A stretch of DNA of 64,000 nucleotides from Neolewinella aquimaris. Its GTDB lineage: Bacteria; Bacteroidota; Bacteroidia; Chitinophagales; Saprospiraceae. A program made the translations under genes and the position numbers. Below the pieces are notes generated by a model. It made no database searches, had not been told where the DNA came from, and was given only the letters and a program-made list of their open reading frames with translations. Of this stretch, positions 25,368-33,894 are shown piece after piece (position 1 is the first letter of the stretch; each line of letters starts with the position of its first letter). The stretch lies in assembly GCF_014197245.1 (NCBI RefSeq), contig NZ_JACIFF010000003.1:446077-510076 (forward strand), written 5' to 3'.

Positions 25368-25375
25368 CAAAGCTA
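25368..25375 (-). promoter_or_regulatory. -7 element of the Gfo/Idh/MocA operon
   Basis: On the minus strand the sequence TAGCTTTG matches the Bacteroidota -7 consensus exactly and lies 22 bases before the start codon of the gene at 25345. A matching -33 TTTG is not seen at 19-21 bases, so confidence is moderate. Confidence 0.45.
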
Positions 25376-25668
25376 AGTCGCACCGGCCACAACGATCGGG
25401 CGCAGCAACCGCTGACCGGAGGCGTTGGGAAGTGTTAAAAAGTCAACTTGGCGGATTATTAACAAAACATTAAAGAAAGAATGGCTTCTCCGGGAGGCGT
25501 TCGATCCCCTGCAATTAAATTCCGCAGAGGTGCAGACGATACGGGTAATCAACGGTGCGGGAGGCGGGGGCCAACGAAACGTCGGAAGTCGCGGAAAGTG
25601 ACGAAATCCGGGCGTCTGTCCTCCCACACCCGGAACTGTTAAAAAACCCCGGGGTACCCCCTAAACCC

Positions 25669-25700
25669 TTGATCGGTGTAGGCCAATGCCCCTAGCTTTG
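25669..25700 (+). promoter_or_regulatory. Promoter of the lytic transglycosylase gene
   Basis: TTG at 25669-25671 and an exact TAGCTTTG at 25693-25700, separated by 21 bases, fit the Bacteroidota promoter form. This gives a 5' leader of ~110 bases and excludes the in-frame codon at 25700 as a start. The rest of the 471-base gap 25346-25816 holds no gene I can support. It contains the palindrome GGGGTACCCC at about 25652-25661 and an AT-rich stretch near 25430-25480. Confidence 0.5.
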
Positions 25701-25816
25701 TGGTCACAGGTGCAGGACAACGGTCCTTTTGGACCTGCTCACCAGGACAGGATATCCGTCCGCCACACGTCACGCATTGCACTGCGGGACGTCATCTTTT
25801 CACGAAATTTACTTTA

Positions 25817-26929
25817 ATGAGCAAGCTGCAAAGGACGCTCTGCCAGTGGTTATTACTCCTACTGGTAGCAGTCCCCTCCATAGCTGTCGCTTCCCTTTCC
25901 TCACCCGTCAAATTTAAAAGTCGCAGCCGTGCCCAGATGGTACACCGGCTAGAACGACTGGACCTTCCCCCCGGCATTCCCACTTCCGACGCCTTCGTTC
26001 AACGCAAGATCAACGATTACATGGGCGGTGGCGGCAGCAGTACCGAGCGCATGCTCGGCCGTGCCAACCAGTATTTCCCCATTTTCGATTTTTACCTCCG
26101 CAAGCACGACCTGCCCGCTTCACTGAAGTACCTGGCAGTAGCTGAGTCGATGCTCGTACCCAATGCCGTCTCTTCGGCGCGTGCGGCCGGCCTGTGGCAA
26201 CTGATGCCCGCCACCGCCCGCGAAATGGGCTTGCGGGTAGACGGTATCATCGACGAGCGCCTCGACCTGCACCGCAGCACCGAAGCCGCCGTGCTCATGC
26301 TGAAGGACCTGCACGCTCAGTTCGGAGACTGGCACCTCGCGCTGGCCGCGTACAACTGCGGTGCCGGTCGTGTACGCAAGGCCATCCGCTCGGCGGGCAG
26401 CAGGCAGTACGACAAGGCGAGCAACTACCTGCCCCGGGAGACGCGCCGCTACGTTGCCGCCTACCTCGCCGCCGCCTATGCGGTAAACTATTACGACGAT
26501 CACGGACTGAATCCCATGGCGGCCGAGGGCGTAGAGAGCATCCGGGTGTATACCCGCATGAGCCTGGCCAAGATTGCCCGCGAATGTGACGTACGGCTCT
26601 CCACCCTGATCCGTATGAATCCCACCTTCGTTCAGCACTACATTCCGGCCAGTGAGCAGGGATATAGGTTGCGGGTACCGCAGGAGCAAAAATATCGGGT
26701 GCAGCAATTCATTTGGGGACGACCAAACCTGGTCGAGTTGCCCTTCGACGAGAACCTCGTAGCGGCAAATGAGGCAGCAAACATGATGGGCTTCGACCCG
26801 AAGTTCACCCTGCTGGGAATCAGTGCCAGCCGCCTCGCTTACCGTTCGCCCGTATGGAGCTTACGCCTGCTTGAGGAGCGGATGTTGCTGGGCTTCCTCA
26901 CGGACTACCGCGCCTTCGCCAGTCTATAG
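25817..26929 (+). CDS. Membrane-bound lytic murein transglycosylase (MltD-like)
   Basis: This 370-residue exported enzyme cleaves peptidoglycan to 1,6-anhydro products. The start at 25817 follows the signal MSKLQRTLCQWLLLLLVAVPSIAVA. The SLT domain (~85-220) has catalytic Glu110 in YLAVAESMLVPNAVS, AAGLWQLMPATAREMGL and ALAAYNCGAGRV. A C-terminal segment from ~275 (TRMSLAKIARECDVRLSTLIRMNP...YRLRVPQ) has the form of one LysM domain. It overlaps the smpB 3' end by 6 bp. Confidence 0.9.
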   Translation: MSKLQRTLCQWLLLLLVAVPSIAVASLSSPVKFKSRSRAQMVHRLERLDLPPGIPTSDAFVQRKINDYMGGGGSSTERMLGRANQYFPIFDFYLRKHDLPASLKYLAVAESMLVPNAVSSARAAGLWQLMPATAREMGLRVDGIIDERLDLHRSTEAAVLMLKDLHAQFGDWHLALAAYNCGAGRVRKAIRSAGSRQYDKASNYLPRETRRYVAAYLAAAYAVNYYDDHGLNPMAAEGVESIRVYTRMSLAKIARECDVRLSTLIRMNPTFVQHYIPASEQGYRLRVPQEQKYRVQQFIWGRPNLVELPFDENLVAANEAANMMGFDPKFTLLGISASRLAYRSPVWSLRLLEERMLLGFLTDYRAFASL

Positions 26930-27388
26930 GTACTCCTTCTTGATCCGGTCCATGGTGCGTTTGTTCTCGCGCTGCCGGATGGTGTCCCGCTTATCGTAGA
27001 CCTTCTTACCCTGTACGAGGACCACTTCGACCTTGGCCAGGCCCCGCTCGTTGAGAAACAATCGGTAGGGAACGATCGTGAAGCCCTTTTCCTTGACCTT
27101 CTTTTCCCACTTGCGCAGTTCCTGCCGTTTGAGCAGCAACTTCCGGGGGCGGCGTTCTTCGTGATTAAACTGGTTGCCCTGTTTGTACTCGCCAATGTAG
27201 AGGGAGCGCAGGATGAGCTCACCGCGGTCAAAGGCGCAGTAGCCATCCCGCAGGTTCACGTGGCCGGCCCGGATGCTCTTGATCTCGGTACCCAGTAACT
27301 TAATGCCCGCCTCCACCGATTCCAGAAATTCGTACTCGAATCTGGCTTTACGGTTTACGAACTCCTTTTCCTTATTTTTCTTGGCCAT
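26924..27388 (-). CDS. smpB: SsrA-binding protein SmpB
   Basis: This 154-residue tmRNA-binding protein is needed for trans-translation of stalled ribosomes. It has the typical beta-barrel blocks: NRKARFEYEFLESVEAGIKLLGTEIKSIRAGHVNLRDGYC, LILRSLYIGEY, RPRKLLLKRQELRKW and GFTIVPYRLFLNERGLAKVEVVLVQGKKVYDKRDTIRQRE. The basic C-terminal tail ends RIKKEYL. Length and all conserved blocks are normal. The tmRNA gene itself is not visible in this window. Confidence 0.96.
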   Translation of the reverse strand: MAKKNKEKEFVNRKARFEYEFLESVEAGIKLLGTEIKSIRAGHVNLRDGYCAFDRGELILRSLYIGEYKQGNQFNHEERRPRKLLLKRQELRKWEKKVKEKGFTIVPYRLFLNERGLAKVEVVLVQGKKVYDKRDTIRQRENKRTMDRIKKEYL

Positions 27389-27452
27389 AGCTGGGATATA
27401 ATACGCCGACCGGCGGAAAAGTTGCTCCTACCTAAGGCTCGCGGCTTTCCGG

Positions 27453-28856
27453 TTACGGGCTGCCCGATCTAAGTAAGCGGGCCAGGTATATTCCGGTGGC
27501 GGTCGTCGCGGTAAGGTAATAGCTGCCGGCCGGAAGTGCGGCAAGACTGAGCCGTCCCGTTCCGGGCGGGTGCCTTCGCTCGATGAGCGAGCGACCGAAC
27601 TGATCGATGACACGTAGGGTAGCCGGTTCATCCAGCCTGAGTTCCACCCATTGGGCGGCCGGATTCGGCCAAACGGATAAAGGGCGTGCGACTAGTTGTC
27701 GTTCCCACAGGGAGGTAGCCTGCGAGCGGTAATGATGTTGGGTGTGCTCCTCCCTCACGTAGGTGTCCGCGATCGTATCGTAGATGTAGTAATCTTCCGT
27801 ATCCGCGTAGCTCAAACCCGCCAGGTAGTCGACATGGTGCCAGGCCTCGAGGGAGGGGGTACCGGGTTGGGCAAAATTGTAAAAGGTAGTGTATGCGTCG
27901 GTACGCTGCTGATCCTCATTGTACTCGTAGTGTTCCCTACGCGCGAGCTCCCAATCTTCTTTTACGATGCCGTAGTAATGATCTTCGAAGGTATCGACGA
28001 GATTTTCTGGCGTGTAGCTGAACCGGAATTGCTGAATCGGTAACCGGATGCCGGGCGCCGGAAACCTGCTTATGGTCTGCGTAGTGAGGTAGTGGTTGTC
28101 GTATTCTTTCTCGGTGAGTGTGGCCCAGTACTCTCCCGTATCCTGAAGAATATAGCTGCGGATCTCGTGGTTGTCTCCGGCCGTGTCGTATGCGTAGCGG
28201 TCCTCAAACAGAAGCAGGTTGTCTCCTTCGCCCAACCAGTTTCGGGAGAGCACGAGTCGGTTCTGGCCGTCGAACTCGTTTTTCTGAGTCAGTGTATGCG
28301 TCCACTCCGAGCTATCGGGGTACAAAGATTCAATAGTGAGTGAATCGACCTGTGTCAAGGAAGTCCCGTAGGGAAAGGTAAATGTCCGGGTATTCGGCTG
28401 CCAACTATCTAAGGTGTCGTTGTAAAAATCGTTGGTGTGAAAAATGTTTCGACCCAGATCGTCCCGCGTAATCAACTGACGGCTGTGTAACTCCCAGCTG
28501 GTGGTAATGGTGTCATAAAACGAGCTGACGATCGACTGCACCCGCGGCTCGACGTCGGTAAAATCTATTCGGTGGAAGGGTCGTAACGCCGCATTCCCGC
28601 CTCCCGCACCGAACGGGACGGACGTGATCGTTGAATCCAGGTACATCGTATCGGTCCGCGAACGGCTCCTACGGACCGCTTCCTCCGGCACCGGATCCCC
28701 GATCTGCCATCCGGCGGACTCCAACTGAAACCGGATGGTCGGGGGCACCTCTTCCCAGTGAGTGGCCACGCTGGGTGGTAGTTGATGTACCTGAGCTAAC
28801 ACGGGCGTCGCGAAGGATAAACAGAGAAGCAGATAAAGGAGTGTAGCGTGGTTCAT
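27453..28856 (-). CDS. Secreted T9SS protein, first copy of a duplicated cassette
   Basis: This 467-residue protein has a signal peptide ending ATPVLAQ. Its body is Tyr/Asp/Thr-rich with YD-like strand repeats (for example EDRYAYDTAGDNHEIRSYILQ and EHYEYNEDQQRTDAYTTFYN). The C-terminal sorting domain has SVWPNPAAQWVELRL and LPAGSYYLTATTATGIYLARLLRS. It is a paralogue of the protein at 29451, with the same order of blocks. No enzyme motif is seen. The start at 28856 is preferred over 28883 because it begins the signal peptide directly. It lies 23 bases downstream of its AraC-type partner, so probably in one operon. Confidence 0.72.
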   Translation of the reverse strand: MNHATLLYLLLCLSFATPVLAQVHQLPPSVATHWEEVPPTIRFQLESAGWQIGDPVPEEAVRRSRSRTDTMYLDSTITSVPFGAGGGNAALRPFHRIDFTDVEPRVQSIVSSFYDTITTSWELHSRQLITRDDLGRNIFHTNDFYNDTLDSWQPNTRTFTFPYGTSLTQVDSLTIESLYPDSSEWTHTLTQKNEFDGQNRLVLSRNWLGEGDNLLLFEDRYAYDTAGDNHEIRSYILQDTGEYWATLTEKEYDNHYLTTQTISRFPAPGIRLPIQQFRFSYTPENLVDTFEDHYYGIVKEDWELARREHYEYNEDQQRTDAYTTFYNFAQPGTPSLEAWHHVDYLAGLSYADTEDYYIYDTIADTYVREEHTQHHYRSQATSLWERQLVARPLSVWPNPAAQWVELRLDEPATLRVIDQFGRSLIERRHPPGTGRLSLAALPAGSYYLTATTATGIYLARLLRSGSP

Positions 28857-28879
28857 AGTCAAGCGAATTAGGGGGAGCG

Positions 28880-29332
28880 TCAATTTCCGACCCCACGCAG
28901 CAAGCCCTGTGGCGTGGATCTGGCAAAGGCATGAAACTCCCGGATTAAGTGGGCCGCATCCGTATAATCATGGAGGAAAGCGGTAGTAGCCAGCGACGCC
29001 CAGAAATTGCCTTGCATAAACAGGAAGGCTCGTTCGAACCGGAAGAAGCGCAGATAGACCTTCGGCGTCACTCCGGTACGGTCGCGAAAGATGCGCTGCA
29101 GCTGTCGTTCACTTACTCCCACGGCCAGACTGAGGTCACGCACGGATCGCGGAACCGGAGACCCCCGATGAATCAGGTGGATCGCTCTTCGGAAGTGTCC
29201 GGGGGGCGATGTGCGTAGCTTTTCCCGCCAGCGGGCGAGGCTCGCCAGGACAAGGTGGCGTGCTTCGTGACGTTCGGCGCTGCGTAGCAGGTCGATCGCG
29301 TTGGAGACGAAGCCGGAACCCAGGGCAACCAT
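28880..29332 (-). CDS. Short AraC-family regulator, first copy
   Basis: This 150-residue protein has a ~50-residue N-terminus without a recognisable sensory domain, then an AraC double helix-turn-helix (~60-145). The key block is SVRDLSLAVGVSERQLQRIFRDRTGVTPKVYLRFFRFERAFLFM...DYTDAAHLIREFHAFARSTPQGL. It matches AraC signatures such as GVSxRQLxRxFxxxxGxxPKxYxRxxRFExA. It is a close paralogue of the protein at 30842. With no ligand-binding domain it may act constitutively or with a partner. The T9SS gene follows after 23 bases. Confidence 0.85.
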   Translation of the reverse strand: MVALGSGFVSNAIDLLRSAERHEARHLVLASLARWREKLRTSPPGHFRRAIHLIHRGSPVPRSVRDLSLAVGVSERQLQRIFRDRTGVTPKVYLRFFRFERAFLFMQGNFWASLATTAFLHDYTDAAHLIREFHAFARSTPQGLLRGVGN

Positions 29333-29450
29333 AACGGACGGAGAAAGCAGGTGAGGGGAGGTCGCCTATAAAAATAGTCCCCCAGCACCCGGCAGGATTG
29401 TATGTTTCAGACATTTTATGTTAAAACATGCAACTCCTGGTCCCCTACAA

Positions 29451-30824
29451 TCAATTCTTGATGAGACGCGCTCCATATACTCCCTCAGCGGTTCGGGCAC
29501 TTAGCTGGTAGATTCCCGGGGACAGACCGGGCAGGTCGAAGCGATCCTGACCGGGAGCCCAGTTGCGGGTCAGAATCAGCCTGCCGGTCTGGTCGTAGAG
29601 GTGGAGCAGGGCGGATTCCTGAAGGTTAATTTCCACCGAATGGGCGGTTGGATTTGGCCAGATGGCAAGTTGACGAGTGAGTCGTGGCCGGTCGTTGACC
29701 GCGGTAGAAGCCTCGCGGTAGAAGTAACGGGTGTAGGCGTCCCGCCGGTAGGAATTCAGGTCTTCCACGAAGGCAAACTCCTCTACTGTTTCGAGATACG
29801 TTGTTCCGGCCACGTAGGTATTTTTAATCCAGGTCAGGCTCGTATCTCCGAAAATATCGAAGGTGGCGGTGTACTCATCGGTCACGGCATCCAGGCCGTT
29901 GTAGTCGTAGTTGTTCAGGCTACTCAACGACCAGTCCTCCTGGGCATCGTCCCATAGGTAAGTTGTGATCGAATCCGTCAATCCAGTACCCGTGTAGGTG
30001 TAAGTAATGTACTCTTCCGGGAGCAGGTCTTCGTCGATTTGATCATAGAGAAATAGGGTCGAATTTGTCACCAGATGATTGGAATATTCTCTGGTTTCCT
30101 GACTGGTTAGTAGGCGCTCGGAATCACTGATCAAGTAATAGTGGATCTCCGTATTGTCGCCGTTCTCGTCGTAGGAATACTCATCCTCGAACGTTAATTC
30201 TTCCCCATCGAGGATGAGGGACGTCGTGGATTTTTGCAGCCTTTCCATTTCGCCGTAGGTATGGCGGACATTGATCACGCGTTGCCAACTGTTATCCTCC
30301 TCTATCCACATTTCCACATAGAGGGAATCTAACAGCGTGGTAGAGACAGCCCGGGGGTACGTTCTTAGCCGCGATACGGGCAGCCAGGTACCGATGTCAC
30401 GATCGAAGGCCTCGGCAAACTGGGTGATTACCCGGCCCAGTTCATCGTGTTGAGTGCGGGTCTGAGTACTGAAGTGCCAGGCGTCTTCCTCGAATACCGA
30501 TTCGACGATACGCAGTTGCCCGGGGCCGGTTTCCATGAATACACTGCGGGAACTGGGGACGAATACGGGGTTGGCTTCACCCACGTCTACCGGATGATAG
30601 GTGATGGTAGAATCTAGGTACATGGAATCGGCAATAGCTTTGGTGAGCGTGCGCTCCAACGGTCCGGCAAGTAACCGCTGTTCCAGCTCTTGCAAGTGTT
30701 TGCTTACGGGTGTGGGCAGGTCCGCCCGGTGGCTTCGCAGCGCGTACGGTAGTTGGCTGGTCTGCGCAATAAGCGGGCAGGTCAGGAGAAGGAAAACGGC
30801 TAGTTGGAGGATGGGTGTCTTCAT
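29451..30824 (-). CDS. Secreted T9SS protein, second copy of a duplicated cassette
   Basis: This 457-residue paralogue of the 27453 protein has a signal peptide ending CPLIAQ, Tyr/Asp/Thr-rich repeated strands (DEYSYDENGDNTEIHYYL, NNYDYNGLDAVTDEYTATFD) and a type A sorting domain (AIWPNPTAHSVEINL, LSPGIYQLSARTAEGVYGARLIKN). The shared skeleton includes SMYLDSTITYHPVDVGEAN versus TMYLDSTITSVPFGAGGGN. The function is unknown; a surface adhesin or structural protein would fit the composition. It is 17 bases after its AraC-type partner. Confidence 0.72.
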   Translation of the reverse strand: MKTPILQLAVFLLLTCPLIAQTSQLPYALRSHRADLPTPVSKHLQELEQRLLAGPLERTLTKAIADSMYLDSTITYHPVDVGEANPVFVPSSRSVFMETGPGQLRIVESVFEEDAWHFSTQTRTQHDELGRVITQFAEAFDRDIGTWLPVSRLRTYPRAVSTTLLDSLYVEMWIEEDNSWQRVINVRHTYGEMERLQKSTTSLILDGEELTFEDEYSYDENGDNTEIHYYLISDSERLLTSQETREYSNHLVTNSTLFLYDQIDEDLLPEEYITYTYTGTGLTDSITTYLWDDAQEDWSLSSLNNYDYNGLDAVTDEYTATFDIFGDTSLTWIKNTYVAGTTYLETVEEFAFVEDLNSYRRDAYTRYFYREASTAVNDRPRLTRQLAIWPNPTAHSVEINLQESALLHLYDQTGRLILTRNWAPGQDRFDLPGLSPGIYQLSARTAEGVYGARLIKN

Positions 30825-30841
30825 AGCTTGGATAATTGAAT

Positions 30842-31297
30842 TTAGGATAAGGCGGGAATAGTAGCCGCTAGCCCACGAGGGGTAAGGCCGCAGAAGAATC
30901 GGAACTCCCGAATGAGGTGTGCTTCGTCGGCATATCCGTACCGGAAGGCGATTTCCGCGTAGGGGTGCCGGGGGTTAGCCACTAAGAATTGGTAGGTGCG
31001 CTCGAAGCGGAGAAATCGGAGGTAAAATTTGGGCGTCATTCCCACCCGATCGCGAAAGAGGCGTTGCAGCTGCCGTTCACTTACCCCGACGGCCTGGCTT
31101 AATTCTTCCACCGAACTGGGCCCGTCGGATTGCCGGAGAATCGCCAGCGTCCGCTGGAAGCGACAGTTTTTCTTTGAGGGGAAGTTGCTTCTCCAGTGAT
31201 CGAAGGTGGCCAGTATGGTGTGCCGGGTAAGGGAATCCTCGGCAGTTCGCAGGCGAGAAATGGCCGTGCGAGCCAGCGTTGTGGTCACGGATAGCAT
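30842..31297 (-). CDS. Short AraC-family regulator, second copy
   Basis: This 151-residue protein has the same form as the one at 28880: a short N-terminus and a C-terminal AraC double helix-turn-helix (SVEELSQAVGVSERQLQRLFRDRVGMTPKFYLRFLRFERTYQFLVA...RYGYADEAHLIREFRFFCGLTPRGL). The alignment with the first copy is continuous. The order regulator then T9SS gene is kept in both cassettes. Confidence 0.85.
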   Translation of the reverse strand: MLSVTTTLARTAISRLRTAEDSLTRHTILATFDHWRSNFPSKKNCRFQRTLAILRQSDGPSSVEELSQAVGVSERQLQRLFRDRVGMTPKFYLRFLRFERTYQFLVANPRHPYAEIAFRYGYADEAHLIREFRFFCGLTPRGLAATIPALS

Positions 31298-31491
31298 AGC
31301 GGATATTTAACTGGTGCGAAGCGGAGTATACCGAGGGCGAACGGGCCTAACCGTTATATGAAATTAGCGGCCCCGGAGCGTGCCCGTATTGAAAAAACCC
31401 GACGCATTTAGTTAAATATTCCTCTTTTCGGGCCGTAAGTGGATACGGACAGGCCAACCCCGGGATTAGGCCACCGAAAGGAGTAAAAAGA

Positions 31492-31525
31492 AGAAAGGCA
31501 CTGCCGGGTCATGACGTGCCTTTCT
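31492..31525 (-). terminator. Rho-independent terminator of the DPP-IV gene
   Basis: A perfect 10-bp stem, AGAAAGGCAC (31492-31501) and GTGCCTTTCT (31516-31525), encloses a 14-base loop. Read on the minus strand it is followed by TTCTTTTT, a classical terminator tail for the gene ending at 31600. The rest of the 302-base gap 31298-31599 holds nothing I can name. Confidence 0.75.
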
Positions 31526-31599
31526 GAATCAATTAAACTTATACTGTGGGTGGATCAACTGCCCCCTTAGCTTTGGAGTTCGCTCTAAGCGGTAAAATC

Positions 31600-33792
31600 T
31601 TATTTTGAAGTAATACTCGGTCCGATGCTGTTCATCAGAAAGTTAGTCATCTTCGTGTACAGGTGCAGCCGGGTGGGGCCGCCGTAGATGCCGTGGTTTC
31701 GGTTGGGGTAAAAGTAGGTATCAAACTGCTTGTTGTTCATAATTAGTGCATTCGCCATCTCGGCGGTATGCTGGAAATGGACGTTATCGTCTCCCATTCC
31801 GTGTACGAGCAGCAGGTCCCCCTTTAACCGATCGGCGTAATTGATCGGGCTGTTCTCGTCGTACCCCCGTTGGTTTTCGGCGTAGGTACGCATGTAGCGC
31901 TCGGTGTAGATGGTGTCGTACCACTTCCAGTTGGTTACCGGGGCTACGGCGATGGCGGCGGCGAAAACGTCGTTGCCCTGTAGAATACCGTGCAGGGCCA
32001 TAAATCCACCGTAGCTCCACCCGAAAATGCCGATCTTCTTTTCGTCGATGTAATCCAGGGAACCGAGGTAGCGGGCCGCGCTGATCTGATCCTCCGTTTC
32101 TTCTTTACCCAGTGTGAGGTAGGTGCGCTTTTTCATTTCTTCCCCCCGGGCGCCGGTACCCCGGTTGTCGACTACCGCCACCACGAAACCTTGCTGTACG
32201 AGGTATTGAAACCAGGCCATGTTCTGCCCGCGCCAGTTGTCGACAACCTGCTGGCTACCCGGACCGCCGTAGACGTGCATCAGCAGGGAATGCTTTTTGT
32301 TGGTGGTCGCACTGGCGGGCTTAATCATGTAACCGTTAAGCTCGGTTCCTTCTTCCGTCGCAAAGGTGAAGAATTCCGCAGGCCGGTAACCGTAGGCCGC
32401 CGCACGCTCGGCAAGTTCCGTGTTGCTGATGATCTTGCGTACCGGACTGCCCGTAGCATCCATGACCGTGACGGTTTCCGGGCGATTGATCGTCGAGTTA
32501 CTCAGCACGAAGTAGTCGTAGGTATTCGAGAACTGGGCTGAATTATAGCCCGGCTCGGCGGCAACCGGACGGGGCAGATCGCGCCCGCGCAGGCTCTTGG
32601 TGTACACTTCCCGCTGCATGGGATCGCGCCCGGCAGCCTGGAAATACAACCGGCCATCGTATACCCCGTAAAATTCGGTGACGTCGTAGCGGGCGGAAGT
32701 AAGTTGTTGGGGCTTTTCTCCCTGCATATCGTAGAGGTAGAGCTGGTTGAAGCCATCCTGCTCGCTGCTCCAGATGAAGCCGTCGTCGACGAAGGTCAGG
32801 TTGTCGTGAACGTCGACGTAGTACTTGTTCTCCTCCGTCAGCAGGGTACGCCGTTCGCCGGTGTGGAGATCAAAAAGCAGCAGTTCCAGTTTATTCTGGT
32901 GGCGGTTCATGCGCTGGGCGGTGAGCTCATCGGGGTTTTCGGTCCACCTTACGCGGGGCAGGTAGTGCCAGTCGCCGGAGTTCTCCTGGTTTACGGTGAG
33001 GAGGTCGGTGGTCTGTGCGCTGGAAACGCTGTAGCTGTGCAGGCTGACGGTACTGTTGGCCTCGCCAACCTTCGGATACTTGAAGGTGACGTACTCGGGG
33101 TACATCCCGTTCTTGAAATTGGTGTAAGTGAATTCCGGTACCCTGCGCTCATCGAACTTCAGGTAGGCGAGCCGCTCCCCGTCGGGGCTCCAGTACAGTG
33201 CCTTGCTGAACCCAAATTCTTCCTCGTATACCCAGTCGGTGGCACCGTTGATGATGGCATTGGCTTCCCCGTCCTCGGTGACCTGGGTGAGCTTCCCGTC
33301 GGCCAGATTCTTGATAAATACATTATTGTCGACCACGAAGGCTACCCGTTCGCCTGCGGGATCGAGGGTAGCCAGCCGGTGCTTCCCTTCGGAGTAGACC
33401 GGCGTAAGCTGCTCCGTTTCCGTATCGTAGACGAAGAAGTACGACTGGGAGCTGCGGCGGAAGAGTTGTTCCGTCTGGCTACTCAGGAGAATTTTCGTCT
33501 CGTCGTCGCTGAAGGTATAGTCGTCCATTCGACCACTAAACCCGCTATCGGTGGGGAGGACATCTGCGTTTAGGATCACCCGCTCCCGGTTGCCGGTGGC
33601 GATGTCGTAGGTGACTACCCGGTTATCTTCCAGGCGAACGTAGGACCGGCCGTCCTGTAGAAAATTAAAGCCGCTGACTCCGTCGGGGTTAAAGGTATAA
33701 TCGGCCCAAATGTCTTCGAGGGTGATGGCCTTTTGCTGGGCGGAAAGGCCAACGGACAGGATAAAGAGGAGGGGAAGGAGTAGACGCATCAA
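31600..33792 (-). CDS. Dipeptidyl peptidase IV-like serine peptidase (S9B)
   Basis: This 730-residue exported protease releases N-terminal X-Pro dipeptides. It has a signal peptide (MMRLLLPLLFILSVGLSAQ), a DPPIV N-terminal beta-propeller (~50-480) and a C-terminal alpha/beta hydrolase. The nucleophile is Ser593 in GWSYGGFMALHG. The acid is in LLVHGMGDDNVHFQHTAEMANAL and the His in YPNRNHGIYGG. The EE pair in the propeller (WVYEEEFGFSKALYWSPDG) that binds the substrate amino terminus is visible, supporting true DPP-IV activity. Confidence 0.93.
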   Translation of the reverse strand: MMRLLLPLLFILSVGLSAQQKAITLEDIWADYTFNPDGVSGFNFLQDGRSYVRLEDNRVVTYDIATGNRERVILNADVLPTDSGFSGRMDDYTFSDDETKILLSSQTEQLFRRSSQSYFFVYDTETEQLTPVYSEGKHRLATLDPAGERVAFVVDNNVFIKNLADGKLTQVTEDGEANAIINGATDWVYEEEFGFSKALYWSPDGERLAYLKFDERRVPEFTYTNFKNGMYPEYVTFKYPKVGEANSTVSLHSYSVSSAQTTDLLTVNQENSGDWHYLPRVRWTENPDELTAQRMNRHQNKLELLLFDLHTGERRTLLTEENKYYVDVHDNLTFVDDGFIWSSEQDGFNQLYLYDMQGEKPQQLTSARYDVTEFYGVYDGRLYFQAAGRDPMQREVYTKSLRGRDLPRPVAAEPGYNSAQFSNTYDYFVLSNSTINRPETVTVMDATGSPVRKIISNTELAERAAAYGYRPAEFFTFATEEGTELNGYMIKPASATTNKKHSLLMHVYGGPGSQQVVDNWRGQNMAWFQYLVQQGFVVAVVDNRGTGARGEEMKKRTYLTLGKEETEDQISAARYLGSLDYIDEKKIGIFGWSYGGFMALHGILQGNDVFAAAIAVAPVTNWKWYDTIYTERYMRTYAENQRGYDENSPINYADRLKGDLLLVHGMGDDNVHFQHTAEMANALIMNNKQFDTYFYPNRNHGIYGGPTRLHLYTKMTNFLMNSIGPSITSK

Positions 33793-33874
33793 AGGACCTT
33801 AGGTGGGGTTATAGGAAAATTAGACAACGGCGCGCGGCCCACAGAGGTTGCCACGACAACGTATCCCGACGCGC

Positions 33875-33882
33875 TATCTTGG
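33875..33882 (+). promoter_or_regulatory. -7-like element upstream of the GT-C-like gene
   Basis: TATCTTGG matches seven of eight positions of TAnnTTTG and lies 12 bases before the ATG at 33895, suggesting a very short leader. No clear -33 was found. Confidence 0.35.
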
Positions 33883-33894
33883 CAAAAAAATATC

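Noticed and set aside
25373-25627. An 84-codon minus-strand frame upstream of the transglycosylase gene
   Set aside because: It lies over the promoter and leader region, and its translation is Pro/Arg-rich without a recognisable family.
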